The notes under the pieces: generated by a model
The model's database searches: none
The model's input: only the letters and a program-made list of their open reading frames with translations
Told to the model about the DNA's origin: nothing
Shown here: positions 63,975 through 64,000 of the stretch, one piece after another
How positions within the stretch are numbered: the first letter of the stretch is position 1
How the letters are laid out: the number at the start of each line of letters is the position of its first letter
Position numbers and translations under genes: made by a program
Origin: Clostridium neonatale
GTDB lineage: Bacteria > Bacillota > Clostridia > Clostridiales > Clostridiaceae
DNA length: 64,000 nucleotides
Assembly: GCF_001458595.1 (NCBI RefSeq)
Contig: NZ_LN890328.1
Location: 405,790-469,789 of the forward strand
Reading direction: 5' to 3'

Positions 63975-64000
63975 ATAAATCACATCCTTAACTTTATGTA

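Noticed and set aside
1..64000. tRNA, rRNA or prophage genes
   Set aside because: Reading through the gaps I found no T-loop/acceptor arrangement, rRNA-like segment or phage gene set. A tRNAscan-SE run would settle the tRNA question.

Overview
The window is about 70% A+T. It is laid out like a chromosome segment of a mesophilic, spore-forming Clostridium of the sensu stricto group. Supporting signs are strong GGAGG-type ribosome sites, a heme pathway that stops at siroheme/uroporphyrinogen level in the visible genes, short-form HisG with HisZ, the tig-clpP-clpX-lonB-lon-engB block and SpoVB-type flippases. A C. beijerinckii/C. butyricum-like host is my inference. I saw no rRNA or tRNA gene, prophage or CRISPR array.

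Layout. 1-7.7 kb: the tail of a siroheme sulfite/nitrite reductase, then hemA, a Met8-like precorrin-2 dehydrogenase, hemC, a cobA-hemD fusion, hemB and hemL. The pathway makes the siroheme that the first gene needs. 7.8-12.9 kb: an orphan PotD-like lipoprotein, a complete IS6-type insertion sequence with 8-bp target duplication, a DUF3867 gene, a large non-coding repeat and an esterase. 13.1-22.8 kb: an uncharacterised clostridial protein, thrC-thrB-ACT, a DUF3800 protein, a hydroxyacid dehydrogenase, msrA and a cysteine desulfurase-thiI pair. 22.9-31.9 kb: a broken acetyltransferase gene, then the histidine operon hisZGDCBHAF...IE behind a textbook promoter with a perfect dyad at the start of transcription. 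32-45 kb: a large GGDEF signalling protein, small and membrane proteins, then tig, clpP, clpX, lonB, lon and engB. 45.2-46.8 kb: three genes for very unusual Cys/Gly/Asn-rich proteins. 46.8-57 kb: a candidate C-rich small RNA, a Fur-family regulator, pncB, a UvrD-like helicase and an FtsA-like ATPase. 57-64 kb: an M20 amidohydrolase, an RluA-type pseudouridine synthase, two converging SpoVB/MurJ-like flippases and a YjfB-type small protein.

The most interesting thing is non-coding. Two elements of about 0.88 kb (11019-11895 and 62895-63770) share terminal inverted repeats and a chain of long hairpins, and differ by module-sized insertions. Pieces of the same modules occur between cobA-hemD and hemB, between hemB and hemL, between hisF and hisI, and at the 3' end of a flippase gene, where the repeat supplies the last codons. 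I read this as a family of modular, structured, non-autonomous repeats that places RNA hairpins inside and at the ends of operons.

Other leads are the Cys-rich cluster, the candidate small RNA, two small genes (58 and 32 codons), an upstream mini-ORF that overlaps a hairpin before lonB, and a perfect 28-bp dyad upstream of the Fur-family gene.
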